Shown: positions 27,201 to 40,800 of the stretch, one piece after another | Layout of the letters: each line of letters starts with the position of its first letter | Position numbering within the stretch: position 1 is the first letter of the stretch | Assembly: GCA_036345935.2 (NCBI GenBank) | Contig: JADWOT020000003.1 | Span: 23,144,509 to 23,208,508 of the forward strand | Direction: 5' to 3' | Source of the DNA: Taenia hydatigena | Lineage: Eukaryota; Platyhelminthes; Cestoda; Cyclophyllidea; Taeniidae | Length of the DNA stretch: 64,000 nucleotides | Position numbers and translations under genes: made by a program | The notes under the pieces: model-generated | Seen by the model: the letters and a program-made list of their open reading frames with translations, nothing else | Told to the model about the DNA's origin: nothing | Databases searched by the model: none

Positions 27201-27549
27201 GCAGCATAGAGTCGCTGAGATCGAGGACAAAGGTGATGCGGTGTGAATGAGCCAGATACTTGACTGTGGTGTGTGAATGGATGCAGTAAGTAATAGGAAA
27301 GACAGAAGGGAGGGGAGGGGAGGGCGAGGCGGCCAAGATAGAAAGACTGGACCAAGCAGCGGGTGCGCAGTCTGCGGGCCAATCAGGGAGCTGGGCGCAG
27401 ACGCCGCTAGCAGGAAAGACGATGCGGCGGTTGACGTTGCCGATGAACCATTCGACACGAGTATTGTGCGACACCTTGTGGCCCGGTTTGGCCAGGATAT
27501 AAACCGTGTCGGCGAGGATTTCGGCCTTTGGTAATGCATTTGAGGTCAT
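6288..27549 (-). CDS. SZT2: SZT2, KICSTOR complex subunit (giant gene, 12 exons)
   Basis: Exons on the minus strand: 27549-21513, 20968-18539, 17236-16905, 16823-16329, 16255-15768, 15245-14924, 14790-14427, 14360-14056, 13292-12747, 7965-7845, 7628-6562 and 6506-6288; every join keeps phase (about 4241 aa; human SZT2 is 3432). The start is supported by the N-terminal match: twelve residues, then ADTVYILAKPGHKVSHNTRV, as in animal SZT2. The VWA-like segment follows (RITFVLDLSDSM; later SLIIISDACF). Late exons hold VYLYNWSRDD and LLSCLSLQKTGLFH. In animals SZT2 scaffolds KICSTOR, which holds GATOR1 on lysosomes so that amino-acid shortage silences mTORC1. Odd points: a 6037-bp first exon; a 4.8-kb intron 9; Ser/Thr/Pro-rich insertions. 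Exon 10 (121 bp) was inferred from splice sites and phase. Exon 11 could start at 7670 instead. An acceptor (CTGTCCAG) lies 8 bases before the ATG. Confidence 0.9.
10045..10722 (+). repeat. approximately 0.8 kb repeat, copy 2 (134 bp shorter)
   Basis: Same orientation as 5350-6162. It lies inside SZT2 intron 9, about 4.5 kb from copy 1. The shared start is AACTCGTAGGCATGC. The first 70 bp are moderately diverged, then copy 2 jumps from GTCAAAAGG straight to CGACCACTC, and the rest up to GAATAGAGAATA is nearly identical to copy 1. Weaker similarity continues beyond (6163-6262 against about 10763-10845: both contain a version of GTTAAGC, CATCTGCTT and ATAC/AAACAGC). Confidence 0.92.
11988..12179 (+). 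other. unassigned short ORF inside SZT2 intron 9
   Basis: A 63-codon plus-strand frame with a charged, helix-like composition (…RRHQRAKGQATKRN…, …LVLEKHLSLKEN…). It starts near a GTGAACAG that could serve as an acceptor, and ends in a stop. I do not recognise it. It may be a piece of a nested gene, a retrogene remnant, or chance. Confidence 0.15.
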
Positions 27550-28856
27550 TATTCCACCTGGACAGAAAAGAATCAATGAAATTCTTTTACCGTCATGACT
27601 AAAGGCAATGATTAAATCAGTCACCTCAGCACTCACTAAGTTTTTAAACGAAAACATAAGCAACAGTAGGAAACAAAGGAAGAAATTCGCAAAGGTAGGA
27701 TGGATATATAGAACATCAAAAAAGCGAACGGACGTTCAGGAGTAAGGTACGAGACTAGTAATATTCTGCAAGCATATTCTGCAAAAAATAAATAAATACT
27801 GGCATAAAGGTGAGTTAAACGGTAATTCGGATCACGTTTAAAGGACTCACAAGTCACCTATTGGAATCAGTCAATAAACCCAGCTACCCACTAATTCAAC
27901 CTAGAACTATATCTTTGCATGCTAAAAGGAATCAATACTGATTTTGAGCCAGAAGGAACAGTAGGATTTCCATGGTTATAATAGGAAGGAAAACAAATGA
28001 CACTGAGCTGAGTTGATTCATTTGCAATGAAAGATCATGAACATTATGCAGCACTAATGCAAATTCAAGATCGAATTAAAGAAGAATCATTCAAAAGCAA
28101 AGTCACAACTAACGAAACAAGAAATTTCAATTTGGTTTATCACATAGGCACATAACCCTAACCAAGTTTTGCTATTCTCAAAGCCACACTTCTGAGTACG
28201 AAATTTTAATGTCCTGTATCAGCAGCATAAGCTTCAAGGTCCATAAATGTACCCAAAATTCCAATGGCTTAATCAGCGGAGCGACAAAGGCAAGACACCA
28301 AGTCTTATAATAGCATTATCTTGGGGTTTCTAAGATTTTGTAGTTCGAGATCCGTTGCTGCAAAGATTTCCGGGCTACTAGAGTAGGATCATATGCCAAG
28401 GTCAAAAATGTAGCTCAAGTTCAAAAGCCGGTAACTTAGGTATGTTTATATCTTACTAGGCTTAACCTGCATTTCGTGCTACCGAAAGGAGAGCACTACA
28501 TAAAACCCATTTGTGCAAATGCGGGAATGCGCAATAGTTTCCTACAATTTTCTTTAGGTTTAATGTCCCCATGCGTAATTGTTATCATGCCGCCAAAATT
28601 TTGTATTAAAGTGCAGACACAAAATCTTCTTTAAAACATTACAAATACAGACGCAACTTATATTTGCTCAAACTTTAATACAACTTAAGTTGCCTACGAA
28701 ACTCTTCATTCTTAAGTTTCATAACATAAGGAAACTCTAAATCTAATTTATAAATTGTAATCCATTTGTTATTAAGTAAATACAGGTATGTGAGCTTGCC
28801 TTTGTATTAGTTGGATTATTCCGCGCTCCAGTTTTTTTCTGGTGCTGCAGGTTCAA
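27550..28856. promoter_or_regulatory. divergent intergenic region between SZT2 and EPS15
   Basis: SZT2 runs left and the EPS15-type gene runs right from this 1.3-kb AT-rich block, so both promoters or 5' exons must lie here. The plus strand is A-rich up to about 28.1 kb and T-rich from about 28.8 kb, matching a switch of transcribed strand. I see no clear TATA box or CpG island. A 33-bp GTAAAAG...CCAG segment (27590-27558 on the minus strand) could be a 5' UTR mini-intron of SZT2. Confidence 0.4.
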
Positions 28857-31800
28857 ATGGGTTCGTCTGCAGAGTGGGCTATTCCGCCGGAGAACGTGAA
28901 GAAGTATGAAAATCTATTTGAAAGTATGGAACGTGCTGGCGACAAAGTGTCTGGTGAGGTCATGAGCAAGGTGCGATCTTCTTCATTTTTGTGGGGAAGC
29001 GCAATTCGGTTACTGTGTTTTCGTTGGAGTACTTATAGTCTTTATCACTTTTCGGTTCTTTTCATATTCTTATTTGAATCGTTAGGTAAGATCTGTACGT
29101 GATTCTAAATTCTTTTACATATGTGGTCATTTTCCTGGTCCGTTTACTGGTCGTGCTTACCTTATATCACTACTTATCGGGCTTTTTATTAGTTTTTAGT
29201 TGCAGTATTCTTTACTTTTTGGCTCCTGAGGTTCCTTCTTAAAGATTATACAGTGCCTAAAAGTGCTGATTCTTCTGCCTTTTTGGTCTTAGTATTCTAC
29301 CTCTTCTCTTACCTACATTCCATTACCGGTTCTTTATCTTTCCTAGGGTTTTATCTGATTTTTTTAAAACATCATATTGCTGTGTCTCTTTTGAAATACC
29401 TCCGTTTGATAAATAGCGGTCGCACTTCATATTCCATATGCCTTTATTCCCTAAATGCAGTTTATCGTTGGTCTCCCACTTTCCAGTTTCTTCGTGATAC
29501 TAAACTTCCTATTGAGACACTTCGGATCATTTGGGATCTTTCTGACCTCGATCGAGACGGCTACTTGGATCGATTTGAGTTCATTCTGGTAATAAAATTG
29601 TCCCTTCATAGCCCTTCTTAGCGCAAATAACAATAAGTATTTTTCTTTTAGACGATGCACCTAGTGTGTCTTTGTCTGGAGGGTCGTCCTCTGCCCCAAA
29701 CCCTTCCTATAAATCTGGTCCCACCGAATAAACGTGGGGGTATCTCGGAACCCCTCGCAATCATGCCGCCTCCCTCTCTGCCTCTCTCTTCCTCTTCCGG
29801 TCTCTCTGATTTCGGGGTTACTTCACCGACCCCGTCTATGCTGGTCAGTTGCGGTTTTTTTCACTCTTCGTCCTTTGAGTCGGCGCGGATTATATTCATC
29901 TAGGTGATAGAATATTTCATTTTGAGTTGTAAAATGTTTTATTCCTCGTTTTCAAAATTGGTCATTGGGCATTGAAGTCTTCCTCCTCGTTTAATCGTGA
30001 CTACGTGTCGAATGTATTTATGGTATTATAATTTCTCTTGCTGTTTTTTTCTTCCGAACTTTAAACCTCCGCTCGTGAGCTTTAGCCTCATTTCTTAGCT
30101 TTTAAGCATTTACAATATTTTGCACGCGGGTTCATCATCCTAGTCTTCCTCGTTTTTTATTCATCATGATACGGATTATATTAATTCGATTCCTTGTCCT
30201 TTTCCTGTTTTGGAATAGTGTCTGTAACTTTGCCTTCTCTTGATAGTTTGAACTTCGCTTCCGATCGTCAGTTACAGAGGATGCGGCCTGAGTTGATTTC
30301 TTTTGAACTTGATTTACGTATTTGCCCTTCACATACCCCTTATAAGGAAGAGTCCATGATGGTTTTTCCTTCTTTCTGGCGTGGCCAGCATTTTCCTGTT
30401 TACCGGTTGCCTTTTCTGCGATATCTATTCCTAAATTTTACAAAGCGTTCATTCTGGCTCATCTGCATTGGAGGTAGTATGCCTTGTTTTTACTTCTGTT
30501 CTCTATTTCTTCGTTCTCTCCTAATAAACTTGAGTTTCATGAAAAACGGTGAATTTACATGCATTCACTTTTCTCCTTGCCTCTTTGTGAGGATATCTCA
30601 ACTTATGCTTAGTTAATCTACCCAACTAATGACGGCTCTGCATGATTTGGTCGTTTCCTAACTCATTAATTGTTTTTCAGGAATGACTGATGGACTTTTT
30701 TCGTATCCATAACATTTCTAGTGGTGTTTTCAGTTTCCTCGCGATACACTTCCAACCGACAAATTCTCGTTCCCTTGAGTTAAAATTTTACCATCCTATA
30801 CATCGCTCCAACGGAGTGTTGATACCCAAAGTGGCGTGAGGAATCGCTTCTTCTTGTTTCCTCTATGGTATGCGAAACTCTTACTTTAGTCTCAAGCATT
30901 TATTTTTCCACTTGTATTCTTTTATTTGCCTGATCAGAACGCACGCTATTGTGTTAACATCAATATCTTTTGCTTAATGAAAGTATGCCCATTGGTAAAC
31001 TGCATTAATCGATTTCACTATCATCTTTTAATTTTAAACTATTTCCCCTCTAGTTTACTTTTCGTGAAAACGGCTTTGAGTTTGAATTATGTCTAATTCA
31101 GCTTTCTTAGCCTTATTCTCCACGCATTAATTCTCTTTCGAAAGACAGTGGTGTGGGTGAATAAATATTTAACATTCATTTCCTCCCTCCATTTTTTCTT
31201 CCATCCCTCCTCAGTTTCATTATTTAGCCTGTTCCTTCTTCATCGCAATCCACAGTCGCTGCTGTTATTCACTCTGTCGAGCGACTTGGCTGCACCGTTG
31301 CTTATTCTGCCCGCTCGGTTTGTAGCGGCTAAAATACTTGTTTGGCAGCGGTAGTTGCATTTCATTTGAAACATCATATCCACCCCATTTTGACACCTCA
31401 CTTCTTGTTTCTATTCATTTGGCGTCATTCTTTTTCGCAGAGAAATCGTTCTCTGCTATTTCATTAAAGACATTTTTCAAGCACAGATATTTCCTGTAGT
31501 CGGCCTACTTCTGTGCAAATCGTATGATCCTACTAAACATACACCTGAAACCACGAATACTATCAGTCGATAGGCTGAATTGATGGAAATAAATGATTAC
31601 CTCAAACGCTACTGTGTTGGAAATGAACCTTCGTTTTGACATTTATTTTACGGCTGTGTTCATGGTCAACTTGCTACCAGGAGTTTTGTGCTTCCTCGTC
31701 TGATGTCTTATCCAACCTCCTAACCAACACTTGTTAATCTTCCAAATATACTTCTGAGTTGTGTCAAAGTCCCTTTTTTACGCCAACGTCTTTGGATATT

Positions 31801-34800
31801 ACACAGTTACGGAATGGCTGTGGAACTTATGGATTTGGGGATTTTTGTGTGCTGGAGTCGCTATAAGTGAGAACACCCCCAACACACAAGTTCATAAAGC
31901 GTGCGGCTATTCATGCATTTCTTTATACCGGCGACAGAAATAGTTAAAATACGATGAGCATCAATTGATCATTTGGCTAACCAGAAGCAATTTCATTCGA
32001 AGCGCACCTCTGCTCGAATGAATTCCCACTATGCTTAAATATTTCTTTACACTTGCGAACTTTCTTGTGTTTTGGGTGTTAGATAGCTTCTTATTAATAA
32101 TCATGATTGGCTTCCTTGTTTTTTGTGCTTTCCATAACTAAATGGAGGGGCTTAGCTTTTTGTTGTCATTTCACCGTCTTCAACAGGTTCTTTAGTTTTT
32201 TTTTTAAATTACCTCATGCAAATTTAATTGACCCGAAAGGTTATGGATGGGCATGGGTCGATAAATAAACGTTTTGAATCTGTTCAAGTTCGTTAAGTGC
32301 TTCTTACAACTTTAATTAGTGCTATTCTGGATTATCATTTTACCACGGTGTTGAGTCAGGCTAGCTCTGCCTTCTTACACTATTCCTACAATGGACCATT
32401 TTCCTGCTTATCACATGAGTATGAGATGCTGACTCGATGATTTGGGTACCTATTACCGTCTTCACGACCACAAGTTTTTGGTCAACTGAATTTATCTGCA
32501 ATTCACATTTCCATCCCTCTCACAGGCCAATTCTGGCCTAGGCGGGGGCCCACCACCACCCATGCCTGATTGGGCGATCAGCAAGGCTGAGCAGGCGCAA
32601 TATTCAGCAGTCTTCACCAAATTGGACAAAAATATGGATGGCATGGTCACGGGGGCTGATGTTCGTGACTTCTTTATCCACTCCAACCTTCCACAGAAAG
32701 TGTTGGCGCGAATTTGGGATCTTGTCGATCTTCAACGCACTGGCTTTCTGAATCAGTGAGTTCGACTGATTTTGCGCGCATATTTCAAAGTGCGCTATAA
32801 GATTCAGATGTCGTAGGCTTGGTTCGTTTGTTGTCCGATTTGTGGAAGACGTGCTAAAATCAGAAATAAGGCAGAAGTCTGTTTAATTCAAATGACAGAG
32901 ATTATTTGTCTGGGTTCCGATGGGATCCCTTATTTGCCATCATTATCTAAAGCTGAGCGATGCTCTAAACCGCCAGCTATTCGCAGAATTGCGTGTCCAA
33001 ACGCAAGATTGCTTTATGAATCGTAATATTAGGTGTTAATTTCGCATGCGACGTTTTTGGCTTAAATTTGGTCTTACCTCACTTTTGCTATCATTTGCGA
33101 ACTCGAGGTCATGGTAGGTGTCTGGGACTAACGTAGCCCCAATGCCCTTTCAGCTGCAAGTTTTGGTTGATCTTGACATTTGCGGCAGATGGCTTAATAA
33201 GGCACTCAGCCATTCAATTACGAATCGCCATTCTTTCGGGATGAGTTCGCCAACACTGCCGCTACTTCAGCATCCAAGCTATTGTTAATGCGTTAGGCTT
33301 CATAACAATCCGAAAACAGGTTTGTTGCCAATGTATACAAGTGTTGGGAACCAAGTAATAGATGAGATTATCAGCGTTCCGCGTCACTAACTTCGTCAAT
33401 AATGCGTCAAGATAGCTACTGTTTGCTCTCCAGCTTGACACATTGTACAGTTACTCACAGAATGTACCACCGAATGATTGACGGAAGTCAGTAGTATGTT
33501 AACCGTCCAATTCCAATTATAAGACCGCTCCTCAGAAATCTTAATTCCGTTTTTTTCCCACAGTCGGACACCACATATTAAATAGCCAATTATAGGAGAA
33601 TTCGATAGCATATTTTTCCTTTCAGAGAGCAATTCATAGTGGCAATATATCTGGCTAATGAGCAGATAGCCTCGAGGTGCTCTCGAGATCTTCCCGCCAC
33701 CTTGCCACCAGCCCTCATTCCACCCAGTCTACGACCGGTCACTTTGGACAGTAAGGAATATGAGGAATCCAACAAATTGCTGGCAGAAATCGATAAAATT
33801 CAAAAGTAAGTTCAGCTGGTGGACAAATTTGTTTTGTTTTAGTGGAATAAAGGGAAAAGTGGGGAAGTCTATTTGGTGATTTTTTATACTTAATGATAAA
33901 TCATCTAAAATTAACATTTATAAGGCTTATGCAGGAGCCTACTCTGTTAGTAAATTGCGTCATTACTAGGAAAATCCACTTTTACTAGTCACTGAATAGT
34001 GGAGAGGGTACTTCTTTCATAGTCCTTGAAAACAATTTGCTACTTTCGTGGTTCTTCAGTTTATAGTTGGTAAACCACTGGTTTGTATTGGTCGAATGGC
34101 AACTTCTCGTGGTGTTACAATGAAAGCAAAATCGCAAAATATGCATTCTTTATTTTGTTGGTTGGAAATAAGCTTAATAGCGTGTCTCTGCCCTTTGTGT
34201 TTATTAATCTACTTTTCTTAACCCCACTGGCCCAAAATGTCGCCAAGGCTACACCCCAGTTAAGTGGCTGATTGAATTATTGCTTGAACCAATAAGTGAT
34301 AGGATGCTTGAATAAGCGACTAAGGTGTTAGACGGGTGACCAATTTACCGACTAAATGGACTTTTTCATGTACTAGTGGTTGGTAGACTTTAATTGAAGT
34401 CGTCGGGACTTCCTGTGGTAAATCGCTCTGACTGTGTTGTCCTGATCAATTACAAACACCGAAGTTGTTTTGATCCCACAGAGTGAATGAACGAGTGGTT
34501 GACCGAACAAACGATTAAAGGATTTACCGATAGAGCTACTTCCCCCCTTTAGTGTTCGTGATTTTTGATAGTTAGTTCCGTCTTCTTGCCAGAAACTGAT
34601 TGTGCACCTCACAAAACTAACATGTTTTGCTACTTCATGCATGTTTAGTCGCTGTATCCCCCCCCCCCCTCCCCTCCTGCTATCCCAAAAGTACCGCAGA
34701 ATTTCTCTCGTACCGAGTGACTGAATGAATGGTGAATCAAAAAGGGGTTGGGCCGGTTGGGTAGGTGTGCAGGTAGGAGTTTTGAGTCATTAAATGACAG

Positions 34801-37800
34801 TGTCTGAGCGGGGAAGAGAGTAAGTGAATTAGCCAGTGGTCGGACGGGTAGATTCGTTCAACCTCAATTTCCCATGCCGATTGGTCGGATTGTCGGTCAG
34901 GTAAACAGGCTCTGCTCCTTTCCTCTACACCGCAGGGAGCGCCAGTCAGTGGAAACTCAATCGACCAAGCTTTTGGGCGAGGCGAGTCAGCGCTCAGCTG
35001 AGCTCTCAAGCATGACTGAGGCGGCGGAGACGCTGGCTCAAACGGCGCGCACTCTCACCGCACAGCGGGCCCTTGCTGAGCGCTACGTCGCTGATCGCTC
35101 CGAACGCCGCGTTGCCCTCCGTCTCCAGTTAACTGAGGTGTCTGAAGCTGTAAAGGAACGCAAAGCGACCGTGGAGACCCTCCGGAGTCAAGTGGCCTCC
35201 CAGCAAATCTCTATTCGAGTGGGTTCTCGCTCTCCCTCATTTCGACATGATGCAAACTACCTTAAGCTGTCGTAGCCCACTTTCTGATTATTGTCATGAG
35301 CAGGCTAGATGGCTCGTGAGCGATTTCAGGTCCTATTTTTTGTAACCTTTTTTTCTCTTCGAATGGATATATTCTGCTGAAGCTTCGGTGTCGGAATTCT
35401 TCATCATCAGTGCATGAGACAGTTGGAGCAGTTATTGGCGGTATCACGGGTATTTGCTGCGTTCTTGTGACACCCCATTAATCGCATTACCTTTACTAGA
35501 TCCTACGGTTTTTCCACCGTCGTGTAGGTATTTACTCTTTTATTTTCTCTTATAAAGCGGGTTCCCACTTGTAATGGCCAATGATTCCAATTTCTCCCTG
35601 TGGTGTGGGTCTTACCGAACTCCAACCTGATGACCAGTGTGGGATTCAGAACAGACGTTTTCATTGAACGACCCTTGCGAGTTAGCAAAAAAATATCGCA
35701 AATGCGTGCGAGCCTGGTGAGCGACTAGTGGAGAAAGCCAGAAACCGGATCTGCGTCCGAGTCTGTGGTTCTCGTTACGTGTACTTTGTAATTAGCTGAC
35801 CTTGGACCTCGAGAAGTTATTATTATTCTTAGAATGCTTAATATTGAGTCAATCAGGGGACTGAGAGGACGATTATCGAATTATCGTAGACTGACCATTG
35901 ATCGAGGATTTCGAGATAGTAGGATAAGAACGTTTTCTGGGGTTGCAAGTATTACCGACAGTTTCCCTTTTCTTTCATACATTGTACCTATGATATGCTG
36001 CTTAGTGTCCATAAATTAAGAACAAATCGCATCTGAGCAAAAGTAGCTACAGTGAATGAATACGAGTATCAAGATTGCATAGCAAGAGGTATTTTATGCC
36101 TTCTATCTGCTTTCCGGTAGTTTATCACTGTGGTGTTCATTCAGCCGTGATGCAGTTCCTCTGTCAGTTTACCGGGGAGCAACAATGTAAGGTAATCGAC
36201 CCTCTTGGTTTTAACCTTATGCAGTTAATGTGGTCGAATTTGAAAGTATATTCCGTCTATTGGAGCGTTTCGGCGCGTTAGTTTGTGGATTATGCTTATG
36301 GCAGGTTAGCAGCTGAATAGGGTCTGTCTTTGACTGCAATCACCACTTGATACTAACTGAATAAGCTTTTTGCCCCACCTAGACCAGTCAGACACCTGCT
36401 TTAAGGCCACACTGATCAGACTTTATCTTCTACCATAGTCTCAAGTGGAGGAGGTAGTTCAACTCCGCAGTGCCATCACCGATCGCAAGCGGGAGGAGAC
36501 TGCATTGCTTCAACAGGTCGCTGAGCGTCGAAGTCGTGCAGAGGCTGTGGAGACAGAAAATAAGGCTATCTCTTCGCGCAATGACTTGGTGAGTAACGTC
36601 GTTTACACTACGTACTTGGCTCCAGCCTGCAGGTGGAAATCCGGTCCTGTTCTTTACTTGTCCAGCTCTCCTCCTTTGTTCTCATTGTGTGGTTTTATTC
36701 AGTCCTGTATTTTTTATCCGAATTTTGAAATTACATCCTTGTCATTTAAGCCTTCCTTTACTCCTGACCACATTGTAGCTACCTGCTCGAATCTCTTTCT
36801 AAGTAATAGCTTCCACCCCATAGTACAAATACCAATCGTTATATTGTCAATCTTTGCGCCTCTGATTGGTATCTCAAATAAGTCTACTTTGCTCCATTCA
36901 TTGTTTCACCTTGGCCTTATTATACGAAGATAGGATAAGAGGTCTCTGGATAGCTGCATTGTGACGGTGCGGTGTGATTTTTCTGGAGCTTAGCGTACAA
37001 GCCTGTTATTGTTTCTGAACATTGGTGATTCAAGCAGTTCTTGCTTTAAGTACTTTCTTTACCTCCTCAAGATGACTATTCTATAGATCTGGCAAAAAGT
37101 CGATCCTTTTTTGGAAGACTTTTTGCATATCTGGTCTCGCTTCTACGTGATGCCAAGTGTGGGATACCTATAAATCACAGGGTCACACGGAAAAGCACGC
37201 ATAAACTGCTGTAGGCAGTAAAGGATACGAAGTGGAATAGTTGAGTCTCTGTACTTAATTGGATGTTGATGCCTTTAAGCATCAATTGAAGATGAGCTAG
37301 AGATAATACTTCATCCTCCTTTGGAGGATCAAAGAGCGAGTTTATGGAAAGTACGATTGTTACCGGAATGGTAAATGGTTATTCGATACGGAGATAAGGA
37401 TTTATTATTTGGGCCTCATGACAACCGTATGCAATTTATAATTTTCAGCTTCTGGTGATGTCTTGCAACGGGCTTCCTGCTTAGTTAATTGTTTTTTTGC
37501 AGATGGTCTTTGCTCTCGTCGGACAAAAGTGTTTTTCTTAGTAGCAGAGATAGGGATGGCCTCATATTGACGGTGCCTAAGATATCCAATTTGGCTAGGA
37601 GGTCGAACGCCAGGCATGAAGAGGCCTTGATATTCCCAAATGAAATGAACTCTGTCTGATTCTTGTGCTGAAACACGTAAACCTGCTGTCATGTCTAGGC
37701 AATCCTTTCCTATATTTGGATCTCGACTAGCTCATTCTTTTTGTAAATGCTTGTAGCGTTTGGGTGAGAATACCAGAAAGTCATAATTTTGAAAGTTGAT

Positions 37801-40800
37801 AACGCGAACACCCATCCTACTCATCTTTTATTGTTCCTATGCGCATGAATTTTCTGCATGCTCATGGAAACATAATTTTCATTAGCATTTTCATAGTTCA
37901 TCTTGTGCAGTTCCGTGGTAACTTATGGAAGGACGGAAAAATTCTTCGTCACATCTTCAAATGTTCCCACTTATTGTCACACCGGTTCAGAAACTATTGG
38001 AGAACCAAATGGGCTTGTTTTTTGCTTTCTGAAGTAAGCTTACTTTGAATTTCGAGACACTGGTTAGCTTCATTTTTTTTGTTAATTTTTGTCTTCCAAT
38101 TGTCTCAAGCCAAGAACCAGTGATAATAATTGCTTTGGGAGAATGGATGGAGTGAAACGAAGATGAGGCAGTGTCGCTTCCTCATTTTAAAGTGCAGTTC
38201 TTCTCTTTGTACAGTTTTGTTTTTCCACGAGCTGTTGGGTTCTTGGTTGCTATAGGAAATTAAGAATACGGCATTATTTCTGCTGATTGACTGCCTAGTC
38301 CTGGTGCTCCTCAATGGCAAGTTTTCTTGCTCGCATTTGAGTTGAAATAAGTTAAAGTGAGAAGATAGATTTTGGTCGTAATCGTTTGACCCACATCCCA
38401 TGATCAAGCAAGGGTCCTTATCTTCTTATGAAGTAGTGCCTTGGATGTGTTACAGTGAGTGGGATTGGTTGGATACAATTAGTAGTGCGTTCGTTTGCTT
38501 GACTAATTTTGGAATGCAAAAAACATTTCTTATCACAGGTCAATCAATCAGTTAACGAATGATGCGGAATGCGTGGCGCCTTAACGCACACGAAAGAGAA
38601 GAAGTTGCTGCATGTAGTATCCACGACTATCTTATTTTATGTGAAAATGAAGGCTCGTCTCGGCAATCATGCTAAGCATTACGTCCAGATCTTGCCTCCT
38701 CATCATCTTCAGTATCACGGCGCAATTTACCATGGTAAAAAACTTGAAGTCTTTTTGAAAATTGACACCATCTCCCCCTGATCTGTACTAAAAATTGCAT
38801 AATTTTATCAAGCTAAATCGCGAAACCTACTTTCTTTTTAGCCATCTGATGGTCCTACGCAAGGAGCCTAACTTCATAATATCACTTTGAAAACAGAAAA
38901 GGAGTTTTGCGCTCTCATTGTATTTGTTTATCTACAATTTTCTGCTTTGTCACTTTTTTGGGTAGATTTTACAGTGCCAATGTTTCCGATGGTAAAGGAT
39001 TGTTAAGGCTACTTTTCCTCCGTGGAACCCATTATTAAGGACAACAGATGCAAACGATCTGTCGATATTTGTGACTGTTGCGGTTCCAAAATAACCGACT
39101 ACTAGAGAGAACCTCTTTTTACTGTCTAGTGCAAATTCGAGACTTTTACTGTAGTAAAAGTTTTGCCTGTGAATTGCTATTGAATGAGCATGCTTATTTG
39201 CGTCGTCCATATCCCTCTTGCTTGTGTAGGAGGCGAAGAAGATATCCAATCTGGAGTCCATTCGAGAGAAACTGCTTTTATCCCTGGATCAGTACGCTAA
39301 ACTGCTCGCTGGTGACACCACCACTGTGGAACCTGAAGAGGCGCTCATTCAACAACTTGTGAGTTTCACTTTGCCATATCCTGTTTCGAAAACTTTCCCC
39401 GTTGTCTTCGCTAAATAGTTGCCCAATGAGAGTACAGCCTATGCATAGTACGCAGACATTTCTTTTAAAGAAATGTTCGGGAGAGCATTAATTTTATTGG
39501 TCTGAAAAAATTTACTGATGAGAGTAACCGGGATGAATGCTGTTTTCTCATTGGAGAAAATAATAGCCTTTTTCCAACTTTTCTGTTACTGAAGATGGCG
39601 GCAACAGCAGCGGAGAAGGAACAAGTAACGGAAGCTGGACGAAGCTCGACCAGTGTGAAACCACTGCTCCAGACGAATACAGACGAAAACTTGGCCTCCT
39701 TTTTTACCTCTTCCATCTCTGAAAGTGACAAAAATGCTCCATTTGGAAACGATCCATTCAGCGCTGGTGAGTAAAGAGCGGTTGACGACAACTTCCATAC
39801 GTGATCTAGTGTTTCTATTTGAAAGTCTAGAATTATTGAAGCAATTGTTGTAAGTTGACGATTTCACGCCCTTTTCCGATCTGGCTAATGGATGGGAAAG
39901 GGCCCATAGCTGGACTCGATATGTTTGTGAGGCTTGAAAGCAGCTGTTTTCTCCATGCATTTATTGTTGGATTTACTGAGAAAAATTATTACATACACCG
40001 AATTACGGCATTTGCGTTACCTGTAAAGGTGTACGAACTCGGAAGTTATGCAAGACTTATAAAGATTGTAGCGAAACACACAAGTTGAACAAATATGACT
40101 TTGTTACATAACTCCTCCTCTTCTCGATTGCTCTTCTATCTTGATCATACGAGGGTGGGGCTGAGTAAGGCGCAGGGATCTTTGGTTGTAGCAAGTATTT
40201 CAAAATAGGCAGTGGTTATTCATCGCATGGATTCCAAAAGTCCGCCTTGGTGGAATATATTGTCGTTGGAGCGTAAAGCAAATTCATCTGAAAAAAGAAG
40301 AAAAGATTTCGAAAAACTAGTGCGTTTTTCCATGTAGTCTAATGCAATATATTATAAGGTATGGAAATGCATGGGTGCACCAATGTGATATTGTTTATTA
40401 TGGCTTATGGATGTGCTTTAACCTTGTCTGCTCTGCGCCCCTAAAAGTCAGTTCTTCAGTCTTACCTGCGGAAGGTTTTTGGCAGATAGATTGTAAGGCG
40501 TACTACCAGGAGATGACTTGAGGAAGCAATCTGTTTTTAATGTTTGAATTTGCCTTGATCAAGGATGCGTTGCATTCAGGACACCCGTTTTTTTCCCTTG
40601 GAAATGAAGAATTATGCATCACTGTTCACAAGCAATGTGTCAAGAATGTGAAGGTTTGAGACGACTGATATGTCCTGTGTGAACAGGAGGCCAGAGAGAA
40701 AATAGCCTTATCAATATCCTCCTCATTCTCTCGGTGGTATTTCTTGAGGTTAAGATTATGCGCCTAATAGGACAAGCAACTGGGATTATGTTAATGACCA

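Noticed and set aside
37405..37692. 95-aa minus-strand ORF in EPS15 intron 7
   Set aside because: No recognisable motif, no splice context and T-rich intronic surroundings. Likely chance.
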